Part shown: one piece after another, positions 10,621 through 23,108 of the stretch
How positions within the stretch are numbered: position 1 is the first letter of the stretch
Layout: the number at the start of each line of letters is the position of its first letter
The notes under the pieces: generated by a model
What the model was told of the DNA's origin: nothing
Databases searched by the model: none
Seen by the model: only the letters and a program-made list of their open reading frames with translations
Origin: Hofstenia miamia
Taxonomy: Eukaryota > Xenacoelomorpha > Acoela
Length of the DNA stretch: 64,000 nucleotides
Assembly: GCA_004352715.1 (NCBI GenBank)
Contig: SCFE01000007.1
Coordinates: forward strand, 2,150,511 to 2,214,510
Direction: 5' to 3'
Position numbers and translations under genes: made by a program

Positions 10621-11392
10621 CTGCTAAAATATCTGGAGCTTAAACAGTTATGCCAACAAGCGCCATTATATCACTTAACATTACAATACTATCAATGGCA
10701 AAAATTTTTATGTTTCCCATAAAACTCTATGCAAAAGATTAAGGTATAAGAAGTTTCATTTATTAAAAGAAGAGAAACACTCTAATTTGTGAAATTTTAT
10801 TATTTTGTGTAATGAAAGCGTTTATTAATTTGAAGAAGAAACCAACGTAAAGTTTGAAACTTTTAAAGTAATTTAAGATTAATCTCCGCACAAATTTGAA
10901 AAATTTAGAAAATTTTTGTCTTCATTTGTAACATTTATGAAAATACACCTTCAATACTATTTGGTAGCCAAACGCAATCATTTACAAGAGAGGCTCACAT
11001 CTGCTTCAGGAAGCGTTGAACTTAAAATCCCCCAGGCCTATGGCCCTGTATGACTCGTTTTTTGTAGTAAGGTTAACAATGCAAATTGAATTTCAACAGA
11101 ATTGGATAGCATTGTTAATGGACTGAAGTGGATATTCACCTCTGCGCATATTAATAAATATATATGTAAATTATCCAATCAAATTCATAGTGTAGTGATT
11201 ATGGATTTCTATGATGCAAAAGAAATTATCAGTGGCGCAAAAGAAAAATAATTTGGGCAGTGCCGGGCTTAGCCTCAAGCTGTATTGGGCTGAGCCTTGC
11301 TTTTGCCGAAGTCCAACTGTAAATCTTACATAAATTCTTCTAATAATATTTGAATATTCAAATTGAATCTAAAATAAAGTTCTTCTTCTTAG

Positions 11393-11526
11393 TTCCACAA
11401 TATGTTATGGAATATCCCAATAAAACAAGTGTCAAGATGCTTATGAAATCGTTTAAACCCACTTTAAATTCCGCAAAGTTAAACATTACTCCTGAATCTA
11501 GGTTATTCTACTATGCAATGCAGAAT
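11393..11526 (+). CDS. Possible internal exon, gene unrecognised
   Basis: A pyrimidine-rich acceptor ends in AG at 11391-11392, and a donor GTAAGC follows at 11527. Between them 134 nt are open, reading about 44 residues from PQYVMEY to LFYYAMQ. The exon would begin after one base of a codon and end at a codon boundary. No partner exon was found. A second open stretch nearby (about 11690-11750) reads plausibly in more than one frame. No family recognised. It may be chance, or a relic of a gene disrupted by the hAT insertions upstream. Confidence 0.25.
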
Positions 11527-14500
11527 GTAAGCTGTTTTCCTGTAAACAATGTGTCTTTTTAATCCTAAATGACCCAGGAATGTATTACCACTTGCACAGG
11601 CATGTGCAAAGTTTTATTATGTCCTCATAATTCACGAAGTGTTGCAGATATTAAAAATCTTAAAACCCAACAGCATAGATAATATTCTTATCTTCAATTC
11701 ATCCAGCAGTACAGTGCGCCTGAATGGGACTTGGGCGATCTACTTACAGAAAGCAAGAGTTAAAGCTAGCTGTAGCTTTCATGGGATTTACAACACTTCG
11801 TTATCTGAACACTGGGTATAGGAAGAATTTGAATATTTTTGAAGCATCATATTGTTCATTGAAAAAAGTAAAAAAAAGTTCTGCTTTCAAGCATAAATAA
11901 TTTTTATCACAGAATTTTAATATATCAAGGAAAAACACTTACCCATTCTGGAATTCACAAACTTTCTAGTGGGCTTGGAAAATGTCACAGGTGCTCTTGC
12001 AACACCTCAAAACTGAACACTAAGCAATATTGAGAATTTTAAAACTTATATATTTGCTGGACGACAACTTAATTTAGGAAGCTACAACGCAATTGCAAGG
12101 GTGGATATTTCGTTGCAGTCAGGTTGGGATACTCGAAAACGTCATAGAACTAACACAGGGGAGAAGTGAAAATAAAGGCTGAATGCTTTGCAGGTAGTCT
12201 CTATTTCAGATCCATTAGAATATCTGAACAAGAAATAAAGGAAAAATCCATGCAATTGATGTTAATCCTTTAAATGTTCCTATGTATAGAAATGTGCCCC
12301 TAGTCTAGGTCGTCAAATTCAAACAACACAACGACTGTTCATGACTGTTGATCACTCGAAGCAATGTTTATGTGTCTATTGGTATATAAGTCTATACCTT
12401 GGTAATTAAATATATTTCTTTTATTGTAGTTTTCATGCTTATCTTAAAGCGTAGTTCCGAAATGTCGACATATCTTTTGAGGACGCATATTTCGGAATAT
12501 TTTTAAGCATATAAATAAAGGCCCTAAACAATTGACTACAATACACCAAACAGTATTTAAATAATTCAATTGAAACTACTATGGCATTGTAAAACAAGTA
12601 AATTACATTAATTCGTCTACTGAAGTTAGCAACTTAAGCTGCATACATTATAATATAATACAATATTATTATTAATGTAAATATTATAAGATGATAGTGA
12701 AGTGAAATTCCTTAAAATTGATGAAGTAATGAATTATAGGGTTATATTTTATGTACTGTTTTGTAATTAGTGTTACACCAAATGCATATACATAGATGTA
12801 TAGAACAGACCTAGTGTAAAACAAACAAATGACTTTAATATTTTAGATTTTATATAGTCGAACAACAACAACAACCATTCAAGCAGAGCCCGTATGCCCG
12901 GCCCATGCCCGTAGTATGAAAGCCCCTGTCCGTACACTTCTATTCGCCCGTACCCCAGCTCATCTACAATGCAGTTTTCTTCTTTGCCTATTCATCCTCA
13001 GTGCCTGGTTTTTTTATAAATGGGCAAATATTTCTTTAAAGAGAACAGCCTTGCTACAAAAAATTGTATAATTGTACATTACCTACGCTACATGTATATT
13101 TAAAAAGATATTTTTTAGATGGGTAGCAAACAACTGGGGCGTTTCGAATTATATATACACAATGATAACCGGTGTCACCCATACAAAGAAACCTTATTAG
13201 TTAGTAAAATTTACTATATGGAAATTGGAAAAATATTATTGTGTGAATATATTTTTTAACTCGGCCAAATAGAATGCTGTTAGTGTCAAATAGAATGGGA
13301 AATGGCATAGAACGGCAAATTGACACTAGAATGTCAGCATAATTGCACAAAAATCACTTGAATGAAGTCTCATCATTTCAAAGATTCACACCAAACAATA
13401 CATATTTGGTGGAGAATTGAAAGGCATTTTGAACTTATTTAAGAGTTTAAATGTAAGACCTAGTTTTTGATGAATGATCTTTAACTTTTAAAAATGTGTG
13501 CACTGGCACTATTGTGAAACAATCAATCTTTGTGCTATGACAATTGTATTACTCTTACAAAAAATATTTTTTTGAGTGTGAAAAACTTATTGCTTTTAAA
13601 ATTTCTATAACATAACATACATATTGCTCTGAATTGATAATGCACAATCTATAAAATTGGGTAGCATCATAGACATTGGGAGTCCAACTATGTTTTATGA
13701 TTGACATTAAATGGCATTTAAATATAAATTCAAGAATGAAATTTTCAAAAATCGTTCCTTAAGAAGTTTTAAGTCCATATCTTAAAATCCTTTTATACAT
13801 TTTTGAGAGATCATGTAACTTCTTTGATGTCCAACTAAACGTGAAGCATTGCTTTATGCAAGTAAAGTTGCTTAGCTTACATTAATTATTGACATTACAC
13901 CTTGACAGTATTTTGGAATAATTTGGGAATAAGATATAAATTTTGATATTGTGTAGAAACATAATTCATGCTTCTTATAAGAAAAAACTCACAGTAGTTT
14001 ACAATGAAACCACAATGCAAGGTCAAGCTTAGTAAGAATCAAAGCAAGTTACTGCTATAAAGTCCAGTACAAAGATATAAGCTACAAACTACATCTATTT
14101 ACAAATTAATAATACAGTACCAGCCATAATGGTTTCAACAACTAGCAATTTGACAAATAATCAATCATCAATAATTTTAATACTAAAATCTGAAGTGAGT
14201 TCAAATTTCAAATACATGAAAAATGTCGTATCTAACAAATGCTGAATTCTTAAATGAGTTGTGTAAGCAAAACACAATTTATGAACAAGTACAAATAAAA
14301 TGTAAAATATCATGTGGACAAAGTGTTAAGACAAACATCATAGAGTATGCCATATAACTTCAAATTAGGATTAATCAACTGCAAATTGGGATGTTAGCAA
14401 TTGTTTGTATTAGATTATTCTTCTGTAAAGGGTAACTCAAATCGTATAGCATAAAGTAGGAATGTATTGATTGTGGACATTAGTAATATTGCGTCGACTT

Positions 14501-15371
14501 GAAGACAATCTAAACATTTTCCATATCATTCGAATTAAGTCGTTTTTAGATTTTAGAGAAGATTAAAACTTGTGGTTGAAAGACTTAAATGCCATCGAGA
14601 GCAATAATGTCAATCGCAATATGGAAGATACACAAAGCTGTACATTCAGATAAATCTGTTTTATTACAGAATCATAATGGTTGCAATAACTTATATATTC
14701 CTATACCTGATTTAATTGAAATTAGCTTGTAGCAAAGCATTGAGGGAATTTAATAATGAAGCAAAAATTTCAAAATCATTGAAAGCATTTAATTACATCA
14801 TTTCAACTGAGTGTAAATACGAAAGAGTATCATATTTATAAACTATTGTTATCAATTATTAAGATTTAGTGAAAAAGAACATTAAAAATATCAAATCGCT
14901 AAGAGAACTTAACAAAATAATAAATGGTTAGGAAAATGTGAATTTTTGCTCGTTTGAACATTATATCAGCTTGCTCGGTAGCTAGAGCTGCTTTTGCGTA
15001 AAACTCTATTGTAAATTAATGACCTCAATGCTACCGCAATCTTTGAATTTTCGTTTAAATTTTATATATAAAATGCCCGTTTTTTAAATGCAGTCATTTA
15101 TTCGAATAGTGAATCTCTGATTTTATCTTAACATTCTTTCTAAAAAATTATGAAATTTTATATTTACTATAAATCATTTAAATATGTTTTTAATGATTGA
15201 CTTCGTATTACATTGTCAATATTTTTTAGAAAATACGGTAGTGCCTTATGCCTTATCCAGTCTACAATTATCAAGTTTTATTAATGTATGCATTCCACCA
15301 GTTTTCCGTAATTATTCTCTATTATATCTTAAGTTTTAAACGGATTTCTACTATCATGGGACATAAGTATA
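11527..15371. other. Noncoding AT-rich stretch
   Basis: No coding exon recognised. A GC-rich patch at about 12885-12960 with repeated GCCCGTA/GCCCGGCCC motifs resembles a hAT subterminal zone, but no mate or target duplication was found. The rest is unremarkable AT-rich DNA. Confidence 0.6.
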
Positions 15372-15400
15372 TACACCCCTGGACAAAAATAACCGTAACA
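15372..15400 (+). repeat. Left terminal inverted repeat of the Tc1 element
   Basis: Pairs with 16994-17022 in inverted orientation, 28 of 29 bases identical. Confidence 0.95.
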
Positions 15401-15411
15401 CATACTTAGTT

Positions 15412-15510
15412 GTGATAGAGAAAGAAAGAACAGATCATGAGGAAATGAAGATGAGGTTAAGAAAAGAATACAAGAGGAGAATAAGGAAAGTATTACAGAA
15501 GTCAGCATTT
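15412..15510 (+). mobile_element. LINE reverse-transcriptase fragment inside the Tc1 element
   Basis: In one frame the 33 codons read without a stop and contain TDHEEMKMRLRKEYKRRIRK. This corresponds to the segment of certain LINE polymerases that follows the palm (D-x-K-H-x-E-M-K-x-x-x-x-K-E-Y-x-R-R-x-x-K-x-L). A related decayed version is at 62400-62691 (minus strand) in this window. It lies only 11 bp inside the left Tc1 terminus, so it was acquired by the transposon or inserted into it. Family match is by pattern recognition. Confidence 0.5.
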
Positions 15511-15529
15511 ATTTTCTGCAGCTTATTTT

Positions 15530-15566
15530 CACACCACACAATTCCTATACGCAATTGTGTGGTGTG
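15530..15566. repeat. Perfect 14-bp inverted repeat (hairpin)
   Basis: CACACCACACAATT at 15530-15543 is followed after 9 bases by its exact complement at 15553-15566. It sits in the 5' part of the Tc1 element, where subterminal transposase-binding sites often lie. Confidence 0.85.
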
Positions 15567-15863
15567 ATATACACATTGTATGAGGCAGTGTATGTAGAAA
15601 ACTGTATGACTCATTCATTGAGATATTGAAGTTAGTGTCTGCAGACAAGCACTTCAACGTCTACAGATTAATTTTCTTGACTGTAGCTGGCAAAGCATAA
15701 GGAGGGAAAGGACTGCTAAGAAGCCAGGTAGAGGCGTGTAAGCTACTGTCATTGGCCAATAGTTAATCTGTCACTCAGATGACGTTTGCTTGTCAAAAGG
15801 AGCATTATATCAGACAATTTAATGCAAATAAGACTCACAATTTTGTTCTTGTTAGCTAGAGAT

Positions 15864-16839
15864 ATGCGTCTTACACATGATCAGCGTTTGCAAATTGTCA
15901 TGCTTTCTGAAGAAGGATGGTCCTATAGAGCTCTGAGTGAGCGTTTCAATGTGAGAGCTGCTACGATTTCTGATCTTATGCAAAAGTATCGCGCAAATGG
16001 CAACTTGGATGATCGTCATCACTCTGGAAGGCCCAGGAAGTCGACAACAAGGCAAGATCACACTCTTCTTCATTTATCATCACAAAGCCCTCAGTGAACC
16101 AGTCATTCTTTGAATCAACAATGGACTCAGACCTCAGATGTGCAAGTCAGTGCATGAACAGTTAGGTGACGATTATTTGACTCTGGTGTTTACTCATATG
16201 TGGCACCCAAAAAACCACTCCTAACAGCTCTACATCATCAGAGGCGTATTGAATGGGCTTGGCATCATATTCAATGGACGCCTGAACAGTGGAATAGAAT
16301 TCTTTTTTCTGATGAGTCACCTCTCCACCTGGTACAGAATACTCAACAATGTTATATTTGAAGTCACTGAGGTAGAGCATGTTTCAAGCACATTATTCAA
16401 CCTCAACTTCAAGGTTATGGTGGAAGAATCATGTTCTGGGGTGCTTTTCACACTGGTGGAGTTCTCCCCTTGGTCCGCCTTGAAGGTGCTATTAATGCTC
16501 AAGTTTATCTGAATATCCTTCAAGAGCATATCCAACCATTTTTTAATCATCACCAAGGCTTTACCTTCCAACAAGACAATGCCTACCCTCACACAGCAAG
16601 GGTTACACTCCGATATTTCGAAGACAATGCCATCACCGTCCTGCCCTGGCCAGCCAACAGTCCTGATCCCAACCCCATCGAGAATCTGTGGGACGCTTTG
16701 AAGAGAGAGCTAGACCAGAGGGTTATACAGCGAAGTTTTTGCTGCCTTCACTCCCGAGAGACTGCAGACGTTAGTCAACAGTATGCCTAGACGATGTCAA
16801 CAGGTTATCGATAGAAATGGCTACCACACAGACTATTGA
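15864..16839 (+). pseudogene. Tc1 transposase pseudogene (DD34E)
   Basis: The N-terminus from ATG at 15864 is a helix-turn-helix pair (LTHDQRLQIV, ALSERFNVRAATISDLM) ending in the GRPRKS linker typical of Tc1. The catalytic core follows in pieces: FSDES supplies the first Asp (near 16310), QQDNAYPHTA the second, and DPNPIENLWD the Glu, with exactly 34 residues between the second Asp and the Glu. The frame is broken near 16097-16160, and two in-frame stops follow between FSDES and the WG block. Another frameshift near 16733 is needed to reach the conserved C-terminus (SMPRRCQQVIDRNG...) ending at TGA 16837-16839. The catalytic residues remain, but the breaks make it inactive. Confidence 0.92.
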
Positions 16840-16993
16840 ACTCCCTATGGCCCCACTAATCACGAGAACGCGACAACGGCCCTTTTCAGGGCCACCACTT
16901 AATGATTGATGCTCTGACCAATTTTGGTTCAAATATATTTATAAATAATTATTTTATAAATGATTCATTTACTTATACTTGAATAAAATTAAG

Positions 16994-17022
16994 TGTTACA
17001 GTTATTTTTGTCCAGGGGTGTA
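16994..17022 (-). repeat. Right terminal inverted repeat of the Tc1 element
   Basis: Inverse of 15372-15400, ending in TA. Confidence 0.95.
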
Positions 17023-18350
17023 TATATATATCTGGGTATTGTTCATTTTTTCTCTTCAGTAAAGTAGTTTTACTTATATTTTCTTTGACTTATTTTCATA
17101 TTAAATCATGCATTTCTAATTCTCCAACTGCATCATTAAATGGCACCCAGACAGTGGAAGAATTGACTGGCATGCCCTTTTAACTAGGTTATGTGTATGG
17201 CTAGGGCTTTTGCACTGCTTGTCATTTGTAATGAAAAGCATTGGTATTGCTTTCATCTAATTTGCACAAGATGAGAAATGCACTGAGCTTGGAGTATTTT
17301 ACTTAGGACTCAGGTTCACCCTTTGCACCTAAGTGTTAGGCTTATTACTTCTTAATCTAATTAGGGTTCTAGTTTTATATGAGTCTTCTAAAAGATTATC
17401 TGTATTGGGTCAGCTGAGTGTGGTCCTTCTTTCCTAACACTTTCTCCTGTTTACTTTTTACTATTATTGGAATAGGGTATAATAGCAGGAGGAGTTAGTT
17501 AATTATTTGTAGCATTAGCCCATCCATGAATCAAGTCAAAACCCTCAATAAGATAGATTAGTAGGAATGCATGCTGATTTCTCACCAATGCCACATTAGG
17601 TGGAACAAAAATGAAAAAAGAGTACTTAACAGGGAGACTAAAATAAAAGAGGACATTCAATTTTAAAGGATTATATACTTGAGATAGAGCAGGTAGCATA
17701 GATAGAAGTAGGTGACTAATGGTATGAGCCTAAGCCATAGGGTGTCATAAAGAATGAGAAATTTTAAATTCTGTGTCAATTGAAACACAGATTAGTAAGG
17801 TGATAAGAGCATGGAAACTACCATAATAAGAAATAGATGAAAAGAATGGGGACATTGATAGACATAGTGGTATTAAAGAATTAAATTATAATTAAAGAAA
17901 TTGCAATAATCTTAAATGTGCCTTGATATTTCCTTATATACTTAGACACATGTGAGAAGCTTGCATATGAATACCTGGCCATAGTCAGCTCTAAACAACA
18001 TCATATTATGCACTATTTGATGGAAATACTCTAAAATATCTTTGCATAACTTAATGTTTTAGATTTTACCTGTAATTATTGTAAGGAAATCAATATCTAT
18101 GATGCCAGTCACATTTATATTTAAAATATTTAGGTGCAATACCCCAAAATTGAATTCTGTAATTTGAATACACAGTTATTTTAAATTTTCAAATCTATTA
18201 ACAATAATTTGCTAAAATAAAGTACAAATGCAATTACAAATACAAAAAGTTGTTAGAAACATTAATTTTAATACTATTTACAGAATTTCATACCAATGAA
18301 GTTCACATATAAATGATGGTATCTGCCATGCATTTTTACAATGTCAATTC
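17023..18350. other. Noncoding, nothing recognised
   Basis: No gene, repeat family or RNA identified. Confidence 0.6.
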
Positions 18351-18355
18351 TTTTC

Positions 18356-18480
18356 AGTTATTTTTGGATATTGAGAAGTCAATGATGCTTTAGATCATGG
18401 GATTATTGATGTGCTTGTAAGCCTTGAAACTGATACTTCTACAAAAGGGTTACATTGTTCAAGTTCTGCTGCATTACTCA
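18356..18480 (+). mobile_element. Short LINE reverse-transcriptase fragment
   Basis: With one frame change, the plus strand reads FLDIEKS then DALDHGIIDVLVSL, matching the RT block F-L-D-x-x-K-A-F-D-x-x-D-H-x-I-L of LINEs. Too short to classify. Pattern recognition only. Confidence 0.35.
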
Positions 18481-19899
18481 TCCAATAGATGGCTAACCTG
18501 CAAAATGTATGAATTTTAATGATGTAGCTCATTATTTTTCATCAAAATATTAAAGAGCTGTTACATATGAATTGCATGCTGAAATATCAAATTTTTTGAA
18601 AATACAATGGGCAGTTGTCATTTTTATATGCTTAGTTATTTGTATATATACTAAAATATTTACCAACACTATCAACAGCATCCTTATGCCTATCACATAC
18701 CAAGATTATTTCAGGTAGATTCACCTTTTTGTGTGAATTTTACCAAATGATTTCTTGTTAATGACTTGGCAGGATCCTAAAAGTTAAAGAAATTTTCTTT
18801 TTTATATTTCTGCCCCTTTTGTCCTTTCAGTTTCATAATTTGCTTTTCTTGATAGTTACAAAAAAGCAAATATGTTAATTCTCTGTTAAATTTGTTGAGA
18901 TATTGAGTTTAATAGTATCCATTGATTATTTTAAGAGTGGATTACTTGGCAAGACATATGTCAGATCTAATCCCATGCAAAGCTTACAGGTAAAAACTGT
19001 AAAGATTTGACCCTGACCAGAAACAATGTATTTTTTCTGCCATGCAGTCTAGATGTACATTATTTTGATTAAGTTACTACTCTCTATCTACTAGAATCAA
19101 AATTTTGATGTCGAGTAAATTTTCATCACATGAAACCAAGCTGTAGCTTTTGTGAATGCATTATCACTCTTTAATTGATTACATTTGGAATGAAATTGAT
19201 AATTGGAAATATCAAAAGGGGAAACATGTCAGCAATATCATCAATATTAGATGTAGCATGCCAAGTTATTCAGTTTGTTCATAGGTGATATCTATTAATT
19301 TCATCATTGCTGTACTTATTCAAGGCTCTAGGCTTAGTAATTTTTTCCAATTATATCATTAATGGTGCTGCTGCAGCTTGAAGATTCCTCAAATAATTCC
19401 TCTGAATTATTGACACTGTCATTTTCAGTAGAGCACATACAATATTGCACAAAATCAAATCCAATAATATGCTAAATACTGTTTACTCAATGATATCAGA
19501 AATTTATTCAGAACAAAGTACAAAGTAACCTCCAATATAATAAAACATTGCTCATGTTAAATTTCCCAATTTATATGCAAAATTTACTAAAATATTCATC
19601 AGTGAAATGAGGTCATATATTACCCCAAGTTTCAAAAATGTAAAATTTTAATTGTTTCAAAAAAGAGCAAAGTAAATTCATTTTGAAAATTTATGTCAGT
19701 GTGGGCCTCTAACTAATTAAAAGTCACATAATATTGTTAAGTTCAAAAAAAAATTTCAGAAAAAATGATTATTAAAATTTGGCTGATACCACCTTGTGAC
19801 ACCATTATCATACAAATACTACAGAAGAAAAAACAAGTATTTTAAAATTCATTATTTGTAGATTTAGAATTATTTAAAATGAAATTGTTTCCCTTACAC

Positions 19900-20420
19900 T
19901 AATTAAATGTTGCTGAGATAGCTTCCTAAGCTCTATTTTACTAGATGTTATCTATGACTATGATGCTTATGTGTTCTACTAACATAACAATTTTGGGATA
20001 AGATCCTTTTATCTGCAAATCATTGTAAAACAATTGAAACAGGGAAGGACCCAAAACTGTTGCTTGTGTAACACTAATATTTTTTATGTGAATTGTTGAA
20101 CTACACTTTTGGTTGGAAACCATCTACTTTCTCCACATGAGGTACAATTTTACCAAGTTATCTACTAACAAGAAGATTTTTGGCACTTATATTTTGGGTT
20201 GATAATTCAGTGAGGAATGAGGTCTAAATAAAATTTTCTAATGTAATCACAATAGTTCTCATCAAATTTCTTCCAAGTCTCATAAATATCAAGCAAACAA
20301 AATTGATTGATTAATTCTTATAAAAGCCAAAATGATTTTTGTTTAGAAATTTATTGTAGCTATCAATAATGAACTTGTCAAACATTAAACTTTCAATGAT
20401 ACTAGACTAAATCAGATTCA
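19900..20420 (-). mobile_element. Degraded non-LTR retrotransposon (LINE) reverse transcriptase
   Basis: On the minus strand, fragments follow the order of a Jockey/CR1-type RT. NKFLNKNHFGFIRINQSI (fingers, around 20300-20375) comes first. After a decayed middle part, SVTQATVLGPSLFQLFYNDL (about 20010-20070) matches the P-Q-G-S-V-L-G-P-L-L-F-x-L-Y-I-N-D-L motif. The catalytic F-A-D-D-T box that should follow reads LVEHIS, so the catalytic aspartates are lost. Many stops interrupt it. Orientation is opposite to the fragment at 18356-18480. Confidence 0.55.
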
Positions 20421-20524
20421 TTGATATAGATAGTAACATTATGAGTATGCAAGATCATAGGAAGAAATTAGATTCACTAAATACTCTAAGAAATATTATT
20501 TTCAATTTTGCATGCTTGAAATTT

Positions 20525-20958
20525 GCTATGTTAATACATTAGTAAGAAAATCAAATAATAAATTCTGACGTTTATTTATCATCTAGGAAAGCATCAATGA
20601 TCAATCCCTTTTGGGGAAGGTTTCATCTAACATTTAACTATTAGATATTATGTTGTTGATCTCCTAAAGAACTTGCAAGGATTTTCAAAAATTTTATTTT
20701 TCAATAGAAAAATTAAATGTGTCTATTTCAAACATGTTTTACACCAAAACCTGTTAATCTATTAAAACATCTACAATGATTTATTGATGACTAAGCCTGC
20801 TTGTTCAAATCACATTATTTCATTTTGCTGTAAAGCATGTAATGAAATTGCAAATTGAATTATCATACAACACTTATTTTGAAGCAAATCAATTTAGTTT
20901 TCCTCCACTTCATGGTGTGCAATTAAAATGATTCAAGTTTCTTGAGATGTTTGTATAT
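20525..20958. repeat. Dispersed repeat, copy A
   Basis: About 430 bp closely resembles 22675-23108 in the same orientation, with many substitutions and small indels. Identity is estimated by eye as about 80-90 percent. Probably a fragment of an interspersed element. No coding content recognised. Confidence 0.8.
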
Positions 20959-22628
20959 GTCTATCTAGAAACAATAAGCAGGCAGTCTTAGGGGCATATG
21001 CAGGATTTTCTGATTGGGGACATCATCATTATTACCCCATGCAGGGCAAAGCCCTGTGAAATTTTTTGAAAATATTGAGAAAATAGACCCTAAAAATACA
21101 TTTCATGATACTAGATTTTAAATTTTTCAATTTTTTATGAATAATTTTTTGATTTATCCAGTTAAAATCAAATTGGGAAACCTGACAGAGGACATTGTAG
21201 AATCATCACCCAGGCTGAGATGTGCTCTTGATAGTATCTATTTAGTACACAGTCTTTTTAGATTCTCATATGCAGGGTAATGTCTATGCTTTCCAAACTA
21301 TCTATCTCCATTACACTTTAGACTAGATTTACCTATCATTGCATTCCAATAATGTATAACAATTAACCACTACTATTTAGGTAGCTCCAAGAGATTCCAG
21401 TTTGATGTGGTGGGCATCTGCCCAAAGCCAAATCCATTTACTGAGGATCCAATCCATCTGCTGCTCCAATTCCATATTTCAGCAAATCAGCTCAAGTTCA
21501 CAGGGACAATTATTATTATGTGTGCTGTAACTATTGCTGTTAAATAAAACCAGTCACTATTTGACTTATTCCTCACACTAAATCATGCTAACATGATAAT
21601 GAGTAACAATGCATTGAAACTAGCTGCAAAACAAACAATTAATAATTACATAATAACTAAAAGCAGTTTCCTAATCCTACATTGAAAAATAATGATACAA
21701 TGCAATTAATAATGGTCATTATCAGTTGATTATGGTTCTCCTAAGAGGTTTGAATTTGGATCTAAATAAGATAATTAGTATATCAAAACACCTAGGTTTG
21801 GCTAACCAGCCTATTTCAAATTTGTTACTACATGCAAATCAAATGAAAGATAGCCAGCTAAGCATGATTGAACAATACCCTATCCATAATCTTAGCCTGA
21901 ATGCAGTTATCAATCAAAGGCTTACACCATAAACATTCCCCTCACAATAGCCTTGTGATCACTACACCACATGAAATGCTTAGCTTTGTATTTTTAATAT
22001 AATTCAAACCAGATTAAATAATGACAAAGCAAGTGAAATTCTGCAGAATTTATCTTATCAATATAATGTTTTGATTTGTGCATATTTATATCAATTCTTT
22101 TCAAACATATTTATCAGGAAAACAAGTAACTGTTGTATATTCAATTTCTGCAATTCCACATAGAATTTCCTTGTGGCTAATGGTCACTCACTAAAATAAA
22201 CATGGAGTGGTTTGTAAAAAAGTGTTAGTGGCAGATATTTGTTTAACAATTATTCAAATCACATGGGGTGGCTAATTCTATTAAATAATAAATCAGAGTT
22301 TTATGTTTTTAGTGTAAATTTGATCTTGGTTTCAACTTTTATTTTTCTTTTAATTGGAATATGCTACTACATTCCACCATGTCCCGCCTGCATATTCCAC
22401 TAGGCAGACTTAATTTAGAGAGCAATTAGTTCATTTATTTCCATCTGATTTGCAAGCTCTTTGCAACATCCTGCAAAACTTCAATAGCTCTTTTACAAGT
22501 TTTAATATTAAAATAACTATAGAATAATATACCAGTATTTTTAAATTTCAAATCTCATTTCTTATATAGCAGCTAATTTTCAAAGTAATGCAGCATATAT
22601 GCCACTATTGATTTAATATTATAATATA

Positions 22629-22656
22629 TTTATTATTATTATTATTATTATTATTT
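22629..22656. repeat. (ATT)n microsatellite
   Basis: About nine TTA/ATT units. Confidence 0.95.
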
Positions 22657-22674
22657 AAGCAATGCTGGTATTTA

Positions 22675-23108
22675 GGTTATGCTAATACATTAGTGAGAAA
22701 ATGAACTAATAAATTCTGATGTTTCTTTATCATCTAGAAAAGTATCTACAATCAATCCTTACAAACAATGTTTTGTCTGACATTTCACTATTACATATTA
22801 TGTTGTTGATCTCTAAAAAATGTGCAAGCATTTTTAAAAATTTTATTCCCAACAGCAATTTTTCAATAGAAAAATTGAAAGTGTCTATTTCAAACACATT
22901 TTATACCAAAACCTATTAATCTATAAAACCATTTTTGATTATTTATTGCTGACTAAGCTTTTTGTTTAAATCAGGTTATTTCATTTTGTTTTAAAGCATG
23001 CCATAAACTTGCAAATTGAATTATTGCACAACACTTATTTTGAAGCAAATCAATTTAGTTTTCCTCTGCTTAGTGTTGTGAAATTAAAATGATTCTAATT
23101 TCTAGAGA
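22675..23108. repeat. Dispersed repeat, copy B
   Basis: Second copy of the repeat at 20525-20958, same orientation, 2.15 kb downstream. Confidence 0.8.

Larger units (their letters stand above)
7904..11319. mobile_element. Outer hAT-like non-autonomous DNA transposon (host of a nested element)
   Basis: The left end begins CAGAGTTGG and is followed by a G-rich subterminal stretch with repeated GGGCTGGGC/GGGCCGGG motifs and CTTCGGCC (to about 8030). The right end, read inward, begins CAGTTGGACTTCGGC and has GGCTCAGCCC-type motifs (11250-11319). Immediately outside both ends lies the same 8-mer TAAATCTT (7896-7903 and 11320-11327). An 8-bp target duplication plus CAG termini is the hAT superfamily hallmark. 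The terminal inverted repeats are short and imperfect, so the duplication carries most of the weight. No transposase is seen inside, so the element is non-autonomous or gutted. About 1.8 kb of it is the nested insertion at 8553-10350. Confidence 0.65.
15372..17022 (+). mobile_element. Tc1-family DNA transposon, full length, inactive
   Basis: The ends are 29-bp inverted repeats including the TA target: left begins TACACCCCTGGACAAAAATA, right is its complement with one mismatch (28/29). The element is flanked by TA-rich sequence, as expected for TA-targeted insertion. At 1651 bp it is the usual Tc1 size. Inside lies one broken transposase (15864-16839, plus strand), a short LINE-derived fragment (15412-15510) and a 14-bp perfect hairpin (15530-15566). 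Confidence 0.95.

Noticed and set aside
20525-23108. The two 0.43-kb repeats as a CRISPR-like or satellite array
   Set aside because: There are only two diverged copies 2 kb apart, typical of interspersed transposon fragments.
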